The notes below the pieces were generated by a model. The model was not told the origin of the DNA and did no database searches. It saw nothing but the letters and a program-made list of their open reading frames with translations. This document shows, piece after piece, positions 4,173 to 10,990 of a DNA stretch of 11,210 nucleotides; the stretch's first letter is position 1; the number at the start of each line of letters is the position of its first letter. A program made the position numbers and the translations under genes. This DNA comes from Spirochaetaceae bacterium. Its GTDB lineage: Bacteria > Spirochaetota > Spirochaetia > Treponematales > Breznakiellaceae. The stretch spans positions 1-11,210 of the forward strand of contig JAITRV010000129.1 of assembly GCA_031288215.1 (NCBI GenBank), given 5' to 3'.

Positions 4173-5930
4173 GTGGAAACCGCCCTGAGAAGCCGGGTTC
4201 AGGTTCTCCCCCCGGAGGAAGCCAAGAAGATCGCCGCCGGGGAGGTCATTAACCGGCCCGCGGCCCTGGCCCGGGAATTTCTGGACAACGCCCTGGATGC
4301 GGGGGGCTCTCTGGTAGAACTCCTCATTGAAGGGGGGGGGATCCTCCGCACCGAGGTCATCGACAACGGCAGCGGCATGGAACGGGAAGACCTGGAACTC
4401 TGCTGGTATCCCCATGCCACCAGCAAGATCCGTTCCCTGGACGACCTCAACACCGCCGCAACCCTGGGTTTCCGGGGCGAAGCCCTAGCCGCGGCGGCGG
4501 CGGTGGCCCGGCTGGAGATCCTCACCAGCACCGACGGACGGGGGGCCTGGCTCCTGGGGGTAGGCCCCGGAGAAAGCGGCATCCGAATCGAGCAGACCCG
4601 CCGGGCCCGGGGCTCTAACGTCCGGGCCCTGGGGCTTTTCGACACCATCCCCGCGCGCAAGCGCTTCCTCAAGCGGGAGGGGAGCGAGGGGAACCTTTGC
4701 CGCCAGGCCTTTATCGACAAGGCCCTGGCCTTCTCCGGCATTTCTTTCCGCTTCATCCAGGACGGGAAGCTCAAGCTTTTCCTCCCGGCGGTTTCCGGCC
4801 GCAAGGAACGTTTCGCCCAGGCCCTCCTGAGCCGGGCCGAAGGGGCCTTCCTCCACGAGATCGCCGCCGGGGGCGAGGGCTTTTCGGTGACCATCGTCGC
4901 CGGGGGCCCGGAACTGTACCGCGGCGACCGGCGGCAGCAGTACGTCTTTGCCAACGGCCGGCGGATCATGGACTTTTCCCTGATTCAGGCCCTGGAATAC
5001 GGCCTCCAGGGCTGGTTCCCCAACGGGACCCATCCGGTAGGGGCGGTCTATGTGGACATAGACCCGGCCCTGGCGGACTTCAACATCCACCCCGCCAAAC
5101 AGGAGGTGCGCTTCGCCGACGCCGGCGCCATCCACCACGCGGTGACGGAGGCCCTGCGGGACTACAGCCGCCACCGGAACCTGGCCGCCGGCTTTTCCGG
5201 CAAATTCTGGGATGACGCCTCAGACGCCCCCCTGCCCGGCGGGGGACGGGAGGGAAACCTGGCCCTGGAGGCCCTGGACGATCCGGGCTATGGCCCCCTC
5301 TCCGGGGGTTTCTTCCCCTTCCGGGGCCTGGCCGTGGCGGAATCGTCCCCCCCCTACCTCGACGGGTCCGGCCGGGGGATACGGCTTGCGGGGCGGCTCT
5401 TCGGCCTCTTCCTCCTCGCGGAACGGGGGGACCGGCTTTTCATCATCGATCAGCACGCCGCCCATGAACGGATCATCTATGACCGCCTGGTTTCCGCCCC
5501 CATCGCCACCCAGGAACTGTTGGTTCCCGTCCCCTTCACCACCGAAGACGCCGAGTCCGACCGGTTCCTCAACCTCCGCCGGGAGGACCTGGCCCGGCTG
5601 GGGGTGGTCATCCGGGGGGACGGGAACGGCGCCGACGGAAACGGCGCATGGCACATCGAAGCCCTCCCCCCGCACTGGCGACTGGGGGATGCGGAAACCG
5701 TGGAGGAGATCCTCAAACTCAAGACCGCCGGGGAAGATATGGCGGAACGCTGGCTCGCCACCCTCTCCTGTCACGGCGCGGTACGGGACGGGGACTACCT
5801 GGACGACACCGCCGCCCTGGCCCTGGCGGAGGCCGCCCTGGCCCTCCCCATCCCCCGCTGCCCCCACGGAAGGCCCGTCTGGGCGGAAATCCGCCGGGAC
5901 GACCTCTTCCGCGCGGTCCGCCGCCTCTAA
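4173..5930 (+). CDS. mutL: DNA mismatch repair protein MutL
   Basis: MutL couples mismatch recognition by MutS to strand removal. The protein is 585 residues. The N-terminal GHKL ATPase has IAAGEVINRPA, REFLDNALDAG (E35 catalytic, N39 metal), DNGSGM, HATSKI, TLGFRGEALAA and the ARGSNVRALGLF segment. A variable linker rich in Gly and Pro (about 345-395) leads to the C-terminal dimerisation and endonuclease domain with DQHAAHE (426-432), SCHGAVRDGD and CPHGRP. These metal-binding motifs indicate the nicking type of MutL found in bacteria without MutH. The final Glu of the DQHA(X)2E(X)4E motif is Asp (D437). A run of nine G (4332-4340) encodes G54-G56. The GTG start at 4173 has GAGGGGG upstream. 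The stop overlaps the htrA stop from the other strand. Confidence 0.96.
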   Translation: METALRSRVQVLPPEEAKKIAAGEVINRPAALAREFLDNALDAGGSLVELLIEGGGILRTEVIDNGSGMEREDLELCWYPHATSKIRSLDDLNTAATLGFRGEALAAAAAVARLEILTSTDGRGAWLLGVGPGESGIRIEQTRRARGSNVRALGLFDTIPARKRFLKREGSEGNLCRQAFIDKALAFSGISFRFIQDGKLKLFLPAVSGRKERFAQALLSRAEGAFLHEIAAGGEGFSVTIVAGGPELYRGDRRQQYVFANGRRIMDFSLIQALEYGLQGWFPNGTHPVGAVYVDIDPALADFNIHPAKQEVRFADAGAIHHAVTEALRDYSRHRNLAAGFSGKFWDDASDAPLPGGGREGNLALEALDDPGYGPLSGGFFPFRGLAVAESSPPYLDGSGRGIRLAGRLFGLFLLAERGDRLFIIDQHAAHERIIYDRLVSAPIATQELLVPVPFTTEDAESDRFLNLRREDLARLGVVIRGDGNGADGNGAWHIEALPPHWRLGDAETVEEILKLKTAGEDMAERWLATLSCHGAVRDGDYLDDTAALALAEAALALPIPRCPHGRPVWAEIRRDDLFRAVRRL

Positions 5931-7432
5931 CGCTTGAACCGGAGGCTTTCCAGGGTCGCGTCTCCCCGGGCGATTTCAAACCACAGTTCCTTCTCGGCCT
6001 TTTCCCGCAGCAGCCGGTAGAAGGATGCCGCGTCCGCCACCGTCTCCCCGTTGACCCTGAGAATCCGGTCCCCCTGGCGCAGCCCCACCACCGCGGCGGG
6101 ACTATCGGCGAGAACCTGGGCGGCCACGACACCCTGGGCATTCGCGTCCAGGTCCAGGTTGCTGCGGATGGTATCGGTCAGGGGCACCACGAAGACCCCG
6201 GGCCAGAGCTTCTTGTTGTCCGCCGCGACCTCGTTGGTCCGCTCTTCAATCCGCACCTCAATCGTCTTGACCGCCCCGTCCCGGATGATGGTAAAGGAGG
6301 CCCGCTCTCCCGGTTTAATATCCCCCACCGTCATGGTAACCTGGTTCACCGTCCGGACATCCCGGCCGTTCACCTGGGTGATAAAGTCCCCGGGCCGGAT
6401 TCCCCCCTTATCCGCGGGAGAACCGAGGAAAACCATGGTGGCCAGGGCCCCCCGCTTCCCCTCCAGGTTGAGGGCTTGGAGGGTCTCCCGGTCGGGCTCC
6501 AGGAGGGACACCCCCAGCCAGCCGTAGCGGATCTCCCCCCGGGAGATAAACTCGTCGATGCTCCGCTTGGCGTTGTTGATGGGAATGGCAAAGCCCAGCC
6601 CCACGGAGCCCCCGTTGTTATTGCTGGCGATCCAGGTGTTGATCCCTATCACTTCGCCGCGGATATTGACCAGGGCGCCCCCGGAATTCCCCTGGTTGAT
6701 GGAGGTATCGGTCTGGATAAAGTCGTTGATGTTATTCGCCGGCCCGCCGGTGCGGCCCACGGCGCTGACGATGCCCTGGGTGACGGAAAACATGAACCCC
6801 AGGGGGTTCCCCACGGCGATAGCCCAGTCTCCCACCTTGACGGTATCCGAATCCCCCAGGACCGCCAGGGGATAGTGGTCTGAGGTCTTAAAAGAAACCA
6901 TGGCCAGATCCTTCCGTTCGTCCTTTCCCACCAGTTCCGCGGGATATTCCTTGCCGTCGCTGGTGGCCACCACGATCTCGTTGACATCCCCCACCACGTG
7001 GTGGTTGGTCAGGACGTAATAGACCCCCTGGACCTGGCGGACGATGATCCCCGACCCCAGCCCCTGGGACCGGAATTCCCGTTCCCGGTTCCGGTTTTCA
7101 GGGCTTCCCTCCTGGGGGCCGAAGAAGAATTCCCAGGGGATGCCGTTGAAATTCGGCACCTGCTGCCTCCGGATGGACACGGTTTTAATCTCCACCACCG
7201 AGGGCAGCACCTTCTCCGACACCGACCGGAAGGCGCTCTGGAGGCTTTCCGCCACCATCAGGGCGTCCTGGGGGATCACCACCGCCGTTTCCTGGGCCCG
7301 GGCGGTCTTCGCCGAAGAAGGGGTCGAACAGGAAAAAGAAAGAAAGGCCAAAGAAAATCCAAAGAGCACCCCGATGAGCACAAGATTAAAAACAAAAAGA
7401 TTCTTTGAAGAAAATTTTTGCATAAGGTTCAT
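5927..7432 (-). CDS. DegP/HtrA-type periplasmic serine protease
   Basis: It degrades or refolds misfolded proteins in the periplasm. The protein is 501 residues. The N-terminus (about 11-35) is a hydrophobic signal or anchor ending in SFSCS, a poor lipobox. The trypsin-like domain has the triad H145 (TNHHVV), D175 (KDLAMV) and S250 (GNSGGAL); the H-D-S spacing of 30 and 75 residues equals that of E. coli DegP. Two PDZ domains follow (about 310-400 and 420-490), each with a GIRPGD or GLRQGD carboxylate-binding loop. The ATG at 7432 has GGAGAGGA upstream; a second ATG lies three codons in. It is set apart from map by a terminator and about 146 nt, so it has its own promoter, which I could not place. 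It converges on mutL with no spacer. Confidence 0.94.
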   Translation of the reverse strand: MNLMQKFSSKNLFVFNLVLIGVLFGFSLAFLSFSCSTPSSAKTARAQETAVVIPQDALMVAESLQSAFRSVSEKVLPSVVEIKTVSIRRQQVPNFNGIPWEFFFGPQEGSPENRNREREFRSQGLGSGIIVRQVQGVYYVLTNHHVVGDVNEIVVATSDGKEYPAELVGKDERKDLAMVSFKTSDHYPLAVLGDSDTVKVGDWAIAVGNPLGFMFSVTQGIVSAVGRTGGPANNINDFIQTDTSINQGNSGGALVNIRGEVIGINTWIASNNNGGSVGLGFAIPINNAKRSIDEFISRGEIRYGWLGVSLLEPDRETLQALNLEGKRGALATMVFLGSPADKGGIRPGDFITQVNGRDVRTVNQVTMTVGDIKPGERASFTIIRDGAVKTIEVRIEERTNEVAADNKKLWPGVFVVPLTDTIRSNLDLDANAQGVVAAQVLADSPAAVVGLRQGDRILRVNGETVADAASFYRLLREKAEKELWFEIARGDATLESLRFKR

Positions 7433-7535
7433 ACTATCCTCTCCTTAACTTAATTATTTCGCTTACGTATGCGGCATATTCATCATACTGCGCAATTCGC
7501 GTACGATAGTACCTTATCTTATAATATAATAATAA

Positions 7536-7551
7536 AACCCTCCCGGGGGTT
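7536..7551 (-). terminator. Intrinsic terminator of the leftward operon ending in map
   Basis: The palindrome AACCCTCCCGGGGGTT lies 28 nt beyond the map stop on the leftward strand. It is followed on that strand by TTATTATTATATT, a weak T-tract. The stem is short but GC-rich. It would separate the map transcript from htrA. Confidence 0.55.
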
Positions 7552-7578
7552 ACAGCGCCGCGGCCGGAATATGACAAT

Positions 7579-8337
7579 TCACACCTCTTCGGTCAAAATT
7601 TCCGTATGATCCCGGAAAATAGCCACCGTATGCTCCCAATGGGCGGCCCTTTTCCGGTCCGAGGTTACCACCGTCCAGCCGTCTTCCAGAACCTCCACAT
7701 CCCCGGTCCCCAGGCAGATCATGGGCTCTATGGCGATCACCAGCCCCCCGGACATCCGGGGATTGGGGCCGTGGGGGTAATTGGGCACCTGGGGGTCCTC
7801 GTGAACCGCCAGCCCCACCCCGTGGCCGCAGAATTCCCGCACCACCCCGTAGCCGTGGGCCTGGGCATGGGCGTATACCGCCCGGGCTATCTGGAGCAGC
7901 CGGTCCCCGGCCTTGGCCGCCGCAATCCCCTTATGAAGGCATTCCCGGGTCACCACATTGAGCCGGTGGGCCGCCTCGTCCACCCTGCCCGCCTCCACCG
8001 TCACCGCCTGGTCGCTGATGAAGCCCCCCAGGTCTATGCCGCAGTCTAAGGATACCAGGTCCCCCTCGACGATCTTCCGCCGGGAGGGGACGCCGTGGAT
8101 CACCTCCTGGTTGACGGAAATACAGAGGATCCCCGGGAAGGGATTGTCCCTGGGCCCGTAGCCCCGGAAGGCGGGCTTCCCCCCCCCCTGCTTTATCCAG
8201 CGCTCGGCCCACTTGTCCAGGTCTATGGCGGCAACCCCCGGCTTGACCAGGGGGATGAGTTCCCGGTACATGGCGCTGAGCATCCGGCAGGATTCCCGAA
8301 TCCCCCGGATCTGCCGTTCGTTTTTGAGCCGGATCAT
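7579..8337 (-). CDS. map: Methionine aminopeptidase, type I
   Basis: It removes the initiator methionine from new proteins in the cytosol. The protein is 252 residues, typical of type Ia without an N-terminal extension. All five metal ligands are present: D98, D109, H172 (CGHGVG), E204 (IAIEPM) and E235 (HWEHTV), with H81 as the conserved active-site histidine; the numbering matches E. coli Map almost exactly. The ATG at 8337 has GGGAG upstream and follows the J-domain gene by 13 nt. It is the last gene of its operon and precedes a terminator. A run of ten G on the coding strand (8179-8188) encodes G51-G53 just before PAFRGY. Confidence 0.97.
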   Translation of the reverse strand: MIRLKNERQIRGIRESCRMLSAMYRELIPLVKPGVAAIDLDKWAERWIKQGGGKPAFRGYGPRDNPFPGILCISVNQEVIHGVPSRRKIVEGDLVSLDCGIDLGGFISDQAVTVEAGRVDEAAHRLNVVTRECLHKGIAAAKAGDRLLQIARAVYAHAQAHGYGVVREFCGHGVGLAVHEDPQVPNYPHGPNPRMSGGLVIAIEPMICLGTGDVEVLEDGWTVVTSDRKRAAHWEHTVAIFRDHTEILTEEV

Positions 8338-8350
8338 CCCGTTCTCCCGG

Positions 8351-9127
8351 TCATACCTTTAATTTCCGCCGGAGCTGCACCACGTTGGGCAGGGCCGGGT
8401 CCCGCTTCAGGGCTTCCCGGAAAACCATTTCGGCCCCCCTCAGTTCCCCCAGCCGGATCAGGGTCTCCGCCAGGGAACGCATCCACCGGGCCTCTTCCTT
8501 GGGGGAAAAGCCCAATTCCAGGAGCATTTCTATGCACTCCACGTATTGTTCGGCGTCCACCGCGGCTTTCAGCTTGAGCCGGACGAGTTCCTTCAAAAAA
8601 GTTTCCACCTCCCCCATAAAATGGCGGAAATAGGGCCGCCGCCGTTCTTCCCGGACCAGGGCCGCCAGGAGCATAAAAGCCTCGTAGTACCGCTGCCGCT
8701 TCTCCAATTCCTCCGCCAGGATAAAGGTACAGTCCATCCAATCTTCCCGCTCCAGGTACCTGTTCAGGGGGAAATGAAGCCCTCCCTGGGCCTGCCAGAC
8801 CTTCAGGGCGTCTTCCTCTTCCAGGTGGAGGAGGCTGAAAAAGATGAGTTTCGCCTGGCTCTCCGGATCGTCCTTCCGTTCCCGGAGGAAGCTCCGGTAA
8901 TCAAAGCGGAGGGTTTCGACAAAACGGTGGTAGGCCCGGTCGTATTCATAGCGCCGGTCCCGATCGGAGAGGGTTTCATAGGCCGTCAGGAGCTTCCGCA
9001 TCGTCTCCGAGTTCAGCTCCCCGGCGATGTCCGGGTGGAGCCGTTTCGCCTGCTCCCGAAACGCCCGCTTGATATCCTGAGAAGAAGCTTGCGGGGTGAG
9101 TCCCAGCAGGCTGTAATAATTTTCCAT
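8351..9127 (-). CDS. J-domain protein with C-terminal helical-repeat region
   Basis: The N-terminal J domain (1-65) has NYYSLLGL, the HPD tripeptide at 31-33 that stimulates DnaK, and YETLSDRDRRYEYDRAY. There is no Gly/Phe region and no zinc-finger, so it is a type III J protein, not DnaJ itself. Residues 70-258 are all helical by eye, with amphipathic pairs such as AETLIRLGELRGAEMVFREA near the end that look like a TPR. It probably recruits DnaK to a particular client. A length of 258 residues and its place before map suit a lineage-conserved spirochaete protein. The ATG is 40 nt after the flavodoxin-like gene; its ribosome binding site is weak (GGATG). Confidence 0.85.
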   Translation of the reverse strand: MENYYSLLGLTPQASSQDIKRAFREQAKRLHPDIAGELNSETMRKLLTAYETLSDRDRRYEYDRAYHRFVETLRFDYRSFLRERKDDPESQAKLIFFSLLHLEEEDALKVWQAQGGLHFPLNRYLEREDWMDCTFILAEELEKRQRYYEAFMLLAALVREERRRPYFRHFMGEVETFLKELVRLKLKAAVDAEQYVECIEMLLELGFSPKEEARWMRSLAETLIRLGELRGAEMVFREALKRDPALPNVVQLRRKLKV

Positions 9128-9167
9128 AATTTTTCATCCGGGCCGCCGCCCCCCGCTTCCTCCTTTC

Positions 9168-9578
9168 TTACCCCCCTATCTGCTTCCCCAGATACTCAGC
9201 CTGGGCCTCGGAGAGGATCAGGGCGCTCCAGTTAACCCGCATCCCCTCGTGTTCCATGGCCCCCATGAGGTTCCCCAGAGCCCGGGAGGTGAAAGGGCCG
9301 GTCTTCTTGAGAAAGGCGGCGCTCCGCTTGCCCCCGAGGCCGCTGCCCGCGCCGAGGAGGACCCGGGAGATCACCTCCGGGAGCTTCCCCCCGAAGAGGG
9401 ACACCGGTTCAGCGGTAACCGCGATGTACTCATAGGCCGGCAGGCGATGCCCGTCTTCGGTCCAGGCGTCCAGAATGTCCACCCGGTGTCCCCGGGACTC
9501 CATCCCCCTGGCCAGCGCCGCCACATAGGGGGGAACGGCCCGGCGCACCGCGGGGGCGCTGATCACGGCAATCCACAT
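9168..9578 (-). CDS. Small conserved protein with a flavodoxin-like fold (putative)
   Basis: The protein is 136 residues. It begins with a beta strand (MWIAVISAP), then a helix, a second strand (HRVDILDAW), a third (YEYIAVTAE), and ends with an amphipathic helix. The order strand-helix-strand, and the segment FLKKTGPFTSRALGNLMGAMEHEG before a strand (NWSALIL), recall flavodoxin-like proteins, but the usual phosphate-binding loop is not clear. No catalytic residues can be named. GGAGGAGG precedes the ATG. The gene lies 20 nt after the stress-protein gene and belongs to the same operon. A role in redox is possible but not shown. Confidence 0.6.
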   Translation of the reverse strand: MWIAVISAPAVRRAVPPYVAALARGMESRGHRVDILDAWTEDGHRLPAYEYIAVTAEPVSLFGGKLPEVISRVLLGAGSGLGGKRSAAFLKKTGPFTSRALGNLMGAMEHEGMRVNWSALILSEAQAEYLGKQIGG

Positions 9579-9598
9579 ACCCGCCTCCTCCGAGGGCC

Positions 9599-10081
9599 TC
9601 AGGCCTGCTTATAGATCAGGTCGATGGCAGGCTCCTTGACCAGCAGCACCGAACACTTGGCGCTGATCATGATCTCCCGATGGGCGTGGGAGATAATATC
9701 CCGGGAACTCCGGTCCTTTTCCCAACCCCCCAAAATGATGAGATCCGCCTTTTTTTCATCCGCCGCGGCGAGGATCTCCGTATAAACCGCCCCCCGGCGT
9801 AAATTCCGCTCGATCTTGACCGCCTTGGCCCGGGCCAATTCTTCCACAAAAGACAGGTACCGTTGCCCGTTAGCCTCCAGGCTCTTCTCATAGTCCTGGC
9901 TTTCCTCTTGAATGAAGATCTTGCTCAGGGTCAGTTGCCGTATGGTGGCGGTATCCACCACATAGACCGCACAGAGGCGGCTCCGGTACTGCTTGGCCAT
10001 AACAATGGCGTACTTCGCGGCCGATATGGACGCATCGGAGCCCGAAATAGCTACCATGATATTCGAAAACAACGGCTTCAT
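9599..10081 (-). CDS. Universal stress protein family (UspA-like)
   Basis: The protein is 160 residues, one Usp domain. The first strand NIMVAISGSDAS and the helix SAAKYAIVMAKQYRSRL are typical, as is ADLIILGGWE and the end CSVLLVKE. The ATP-binding pattern G-2X-G-9X-G-S/T is missing: after LGG the sequence is WEKDRSSRDIISHAHREI. It therefore falls with Usp proteins that probably do not bind ATP. The start codon overlaps the stop of the V-ATPase D gene (ATGA), so translation is coupled. Its link with an ion-pumping ATPase may reflect regulation by energy state, but that is inference. Confidence 0.85.
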   Translation of the reverse strand: MKPLFSNIMVAISGSDASISAAKYAIVMAKQYRSRLCAVYVVDTATIRQLTLSKIFIQEESQDYEKSLEANGQRYLSFVEELARAKAVKIERNLRRGAVYTEILAAADEKKADLIILGGWEKDRSSRDIISHAHREIMISAKCSVLLVKEPAIDLIYKQA

Positions 10082-10740
10082 GCTTCTCTATCCCCGGAGC
10101 CGGCACCGATCCGCCGATCCGCGGCAGCCCCTTTCTTCTTTAACAATTTGCTGCTGAAGAAAGCGTCCCGATCCCGCTCCTCCAGCGCCGATTCAATATA
10201 GACCCTGGTGTCCTTGGCGGTGGGGATCACCATCTTTTCCAGGGCGTTTACCCGCCGCTGGGTCTTGCGAACCTCCCGGGCAAGCCGCCAGGTTATCGTT
10301 CTCACCGCCGCTAATTCGGTGAGAATCTTCAACAACTCAAAGAATTCTAGCACGGTTTCGTCACATTCCGCAAACGAATTCGCCACGGAATATTTCAATT
10401 CCGCGCCGGGAATCCGGACCTCCAGACTCGGCAGGGTCATCCCCGCGGCGACGACCTTCTTTTCCTTGAGTTCAAAGCGGTACCGGATGTTCCGGGAGAG
10501 CCGGTCCGCCCGCTCCCGTCCGGCCACGATGAGCATCCGCTTGAGGGCGGGATAGGCCGTACCCACCCGGGCGTCCAGGTCCCGCTCCAGGAGCTTGACC
10601 TGCTCCACCTGCTGCATCAGCTCGATGATGAGAATCTCCCGCTTCTGTTCCAGGAGTTCGTACCCCTCCTCGGCAACGGCAAGCCGCTCCTTGATCCGCA
10701 GGAGGTTGCTTTTGGTCGGGGCTATCTGCTCCCGGGACAT
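10078..10740 (-). CDS. atpD: V-type ATP synthase subunit D
   Basis: Subunit D is the central-shaft coiled coil that couples the A3B3 head to the membrane rotor in V/A-type ATPases. The protein is 220 residues, as expected. It has an N-terminal helix (PTKSNLLRIKERLAVAEEGYELLEQKREIL), a middle globular part, and the C-terminal helix RRVNALEKMVIPTAKDTR, then ESALEERDRDAFFSSKLLKKK, a strong family signature. The ATG at 10740 has GGAGA 4 nt upstream. Other ATPase subunits are not in the window; this copy starts an operon with usp, so it appears separated from the rest, or the partial gene at the right edge could belong to it. The symbol follows spirochaete usage; ntpD is equivalent. Confidence 0.95.
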   Translation of the reverse strand: MSREQIAPTKSNLLRIKERLAVAEEGYELLEQKREILIIELMQQVEQVKLLERDLDARVGTAYPALKRMLIVAGRERADRLSRNIRYRFELKEKKVVAAGMTLPSLEVRIPGAELKYSVANSFAECDETVLEFFELLKILTELAAVRTITWRLAREVRKTQRRVNALEKMVIPTAKDTRVYIESALEERDRDAFFSSKLLKKKGAAADRRIGAGSGDREA

Positions 10741-10763
10741 GGTATCTCCATAAAATACAATCT

Positions 10764-10792
10764 ATCATATTGCGGGGATTTTAACAATACAA
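10764..10792 (-). promoter_or_regulatory. sigma70-type promoter of the V-ATPase D operon
   Basis: On the leftward strand TTGTAT (complement of 10787-10792) and TATGAT (complement of 10764-10769) are 17 bp apart. The -10 element ends about 23 nt before the ATG at 10740, leaving a leader of about 17 nt with a GGAGA ribosome binding site. Confidence 0.5.
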
Positions 10793-10857
10793 AGTTTCGA
10801 TCCCGGGGCTTTAATTTCGAATTTCGGGCGCTGGTTCCGGGTCCGGCCATCCCCGGC

Positions 10858-10888
10858 CGGGGAGGAGGAGGGGGGGCGGAGATGGATC
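10858..10888 (+). other. Purine-rich run in the spacer
   Basis: The plus strand is almost all G and A here, with several runs of two to seven G. It could form a two-tetrad G-quadruplex, but it has no clear function. The 250 nt between 10741 and 10990 otherwise hold the operon promoter and the inverted repeat. Confidence 0.25.
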
Positions 10889-10903
10889 GGGTAACATATT
10901 CTC

Positions 10904-10933
10904 TTGACAGCGCCTATCAAAAAAGAATATACC
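10904..10933 (+). promoter_or_regulatory. Possible rightward promoter overlapping the inverted repeat
   Basis: A perfect TTGACA (10904-10909) is followed after 18 bp by TATACC (10928-10933). The inverted repeat 10931-10959 would begin in the -10 region, like an operator. Any transcript would run antisense to the leftward gene at the right edge, since no rightward gene follows in the window. The spacing is good but the -10 is mediocre. Confidence 0.25.
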
Positions 10934-10970
10934 AACTGTATCAATTTGATACAGTTGGTGACGAATATTC
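10919..10970 (-). terminator. Perfect 14-bp inverted repeat with flanking arms, probably an intrinsic terminator
   Basis: ACCAACTGTATCAA (10931-10944) and its exact reverse complement (10946-10959) flank a single base. Outside them GAATAT (10925-10930) pairs with ATATTC (10965-10970), leaving a 5-nt bulge. On the leftward strand the stem is followed at once by six T (10919-10924), and it lies 20 nt after the stop of the leftward partial gene. That is a classic terminator layout. The same palindrome could also be an operator for the rightward promoter-like sequence. Confidence 0.6.
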
Positions 10971-10990
10971 ATAGGATGAGCCGCTTGTTG

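Noticed and set aside
4284..4286. Asp (D38) where MutL usually has Glu in the ELVEN motif, first read as a lost catalytic residue.
   Set aside because: The catalytic Glu of E. coli MutL is E29, which corresponds to E35 here and is conserved. D38 matches E32, not the catalytic base.
7433..7535. Promoter for htrA in the AT-rich spacer.
   Set aside because: TATGAT and TATAAG occur, but none has an acceptable -35 at 16-18 bp; no site could be chosen.
8351..9127. DnaJ itself.
   Set aside because: There is no Gly/Phe region, no zinc-finger CXXCXGXG repeats and no DnaJ C-terminal domain; only the J domain is shared.
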